This document shows positions 5,003-5,119 of a stretch of DNA of 5,119 nucleotides, piece after piece (the first letter of the stretch is position 1; each line of letters begins with the position of its first letter). A program made the translations under genes and the position numbers. This stretch comes from Acidobacteriaceae bacterium. Lineage in GTDB: Bacteria; Acidobacteriota; Terriglobia; Terriglobales; Acidobacteriaceae. Under the pieces are notes generated by a model. That model was not told the origin of the DNA. It was given only the letters and a program-made list of their open reading frames with translations, and made no database searches. The DNA lies in contig PKYX01000500.1 of NCBI GenBank assembly GCA_003132825.1, positions 199 through 5,317 on the forward strand. The letters run 5' to 3'.

Positions 5003-5119
5003 TCAGTAGTCACTGCAGTCTTGATAAACCTCCCGATCATGAGCATTCTCTTATTCCAGGCAGTACGCGAGCAGTGGGTGTCGGGGACGAAGGCAATCGC
5101 CTACGCTCTGCTGGTTCCG
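5003..5119 (+). pseudogene. Detached C-terminal part of the HXXEE protein, in the same frame after the amber stop
   Basis: Directly after TAG 5000-5002 the same frame stays open for 39 codons to the window edge, beginning SVVTAVLINLPIMSILLFQ. This resembles the T-A-V-hydrophobic-N-L-P block and last helix of HXXEE proteins, preceded by REYA at the end of the upstream part. No frameshift is needed to join the two. No ribosome binding site precedes the in-frame ATG at 5038, so separate translation is unlikely. The end of the gene lies outside the window. Confidence 0.6.

Noticed and set aside
5038..5119. Independent small gene beginning at ATG 5038.
   Set aside because: No ribosome binding site is visible before it, and the frame is better explained as the continuation of the HXXEE protein past the amber codon.

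Overview
The window is a chromosomal stretch of about 60% GC (judged by eye) carrying ordinary metabolic and housekeeping genes. I see no phage, transposon, CRISPR, rRNA or tRNA signature. The SecG sequence, with its loop reading QSGQSGDIAAAFGG and GSQTAFGPRG, together with the mix of genes, suggests a soil-type bacterium, most likely Acidobacteriota. That assignment rests on recalled sequence resemblance and is tentative.

Layout. Positions 1-2158 hold a three-gene minus-strand operon, read from right to left: a class I/II aminotransferase (2158-968), a split-barrel flavin/F420-type PPOX-family protein (953-432), and the N-terminal third of a D-2-hydroxyacid dehydrogenase resembling glyoxylate reductase (404 to beyond the left edge). 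Across an 84-bp divergent spacer, a second and quite different aminotransferase runs on the plus strand (2243-3412). It ends 10 bp from the stop of a convergent metallo-beta-lactamase-fold hydrolase of the glyoxalase II type (4055-3423). Upstream of that, on the same strand, lies secG (4444-4142), a subunit of the Sec translocon.

Positions 4445-4693 form a gene-free divergent spacer of 249 bp with several good inverted repeats. One is a three-part 52-nt stem-loop and another is a 9-bp stem just upstream of the secG start codon. On the right, a small membrane protein of the HXXEE family starts at a GTG behind a strong ribosome binding site (4694). Its frame is cut by a single amber codon at 5000-5002. 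The same frame then stays open to the window edge and continues with what looks like the conserved C-terminal part of the family.

How the genes fit together. The minus operon pairs an enzyme that makes 2-oxoacids (aminotransferase) with one that reduces them (2-hydroxyacid dehydrogenase), which is a plausible amino-acid/oxoacid pathway. The substrates cannot be read from sequence. The second aminotransferase lacks three residues that are normally conserved around PLP and the substrate carboxylate, so it probably differs in substrate or mechanism. No clear multi-gene defence or other new system is present. The items most worth a second look are the amber-interrupted HXXEE gene, the atypical aminotransferase and the structured secG/HXXEE spacer.
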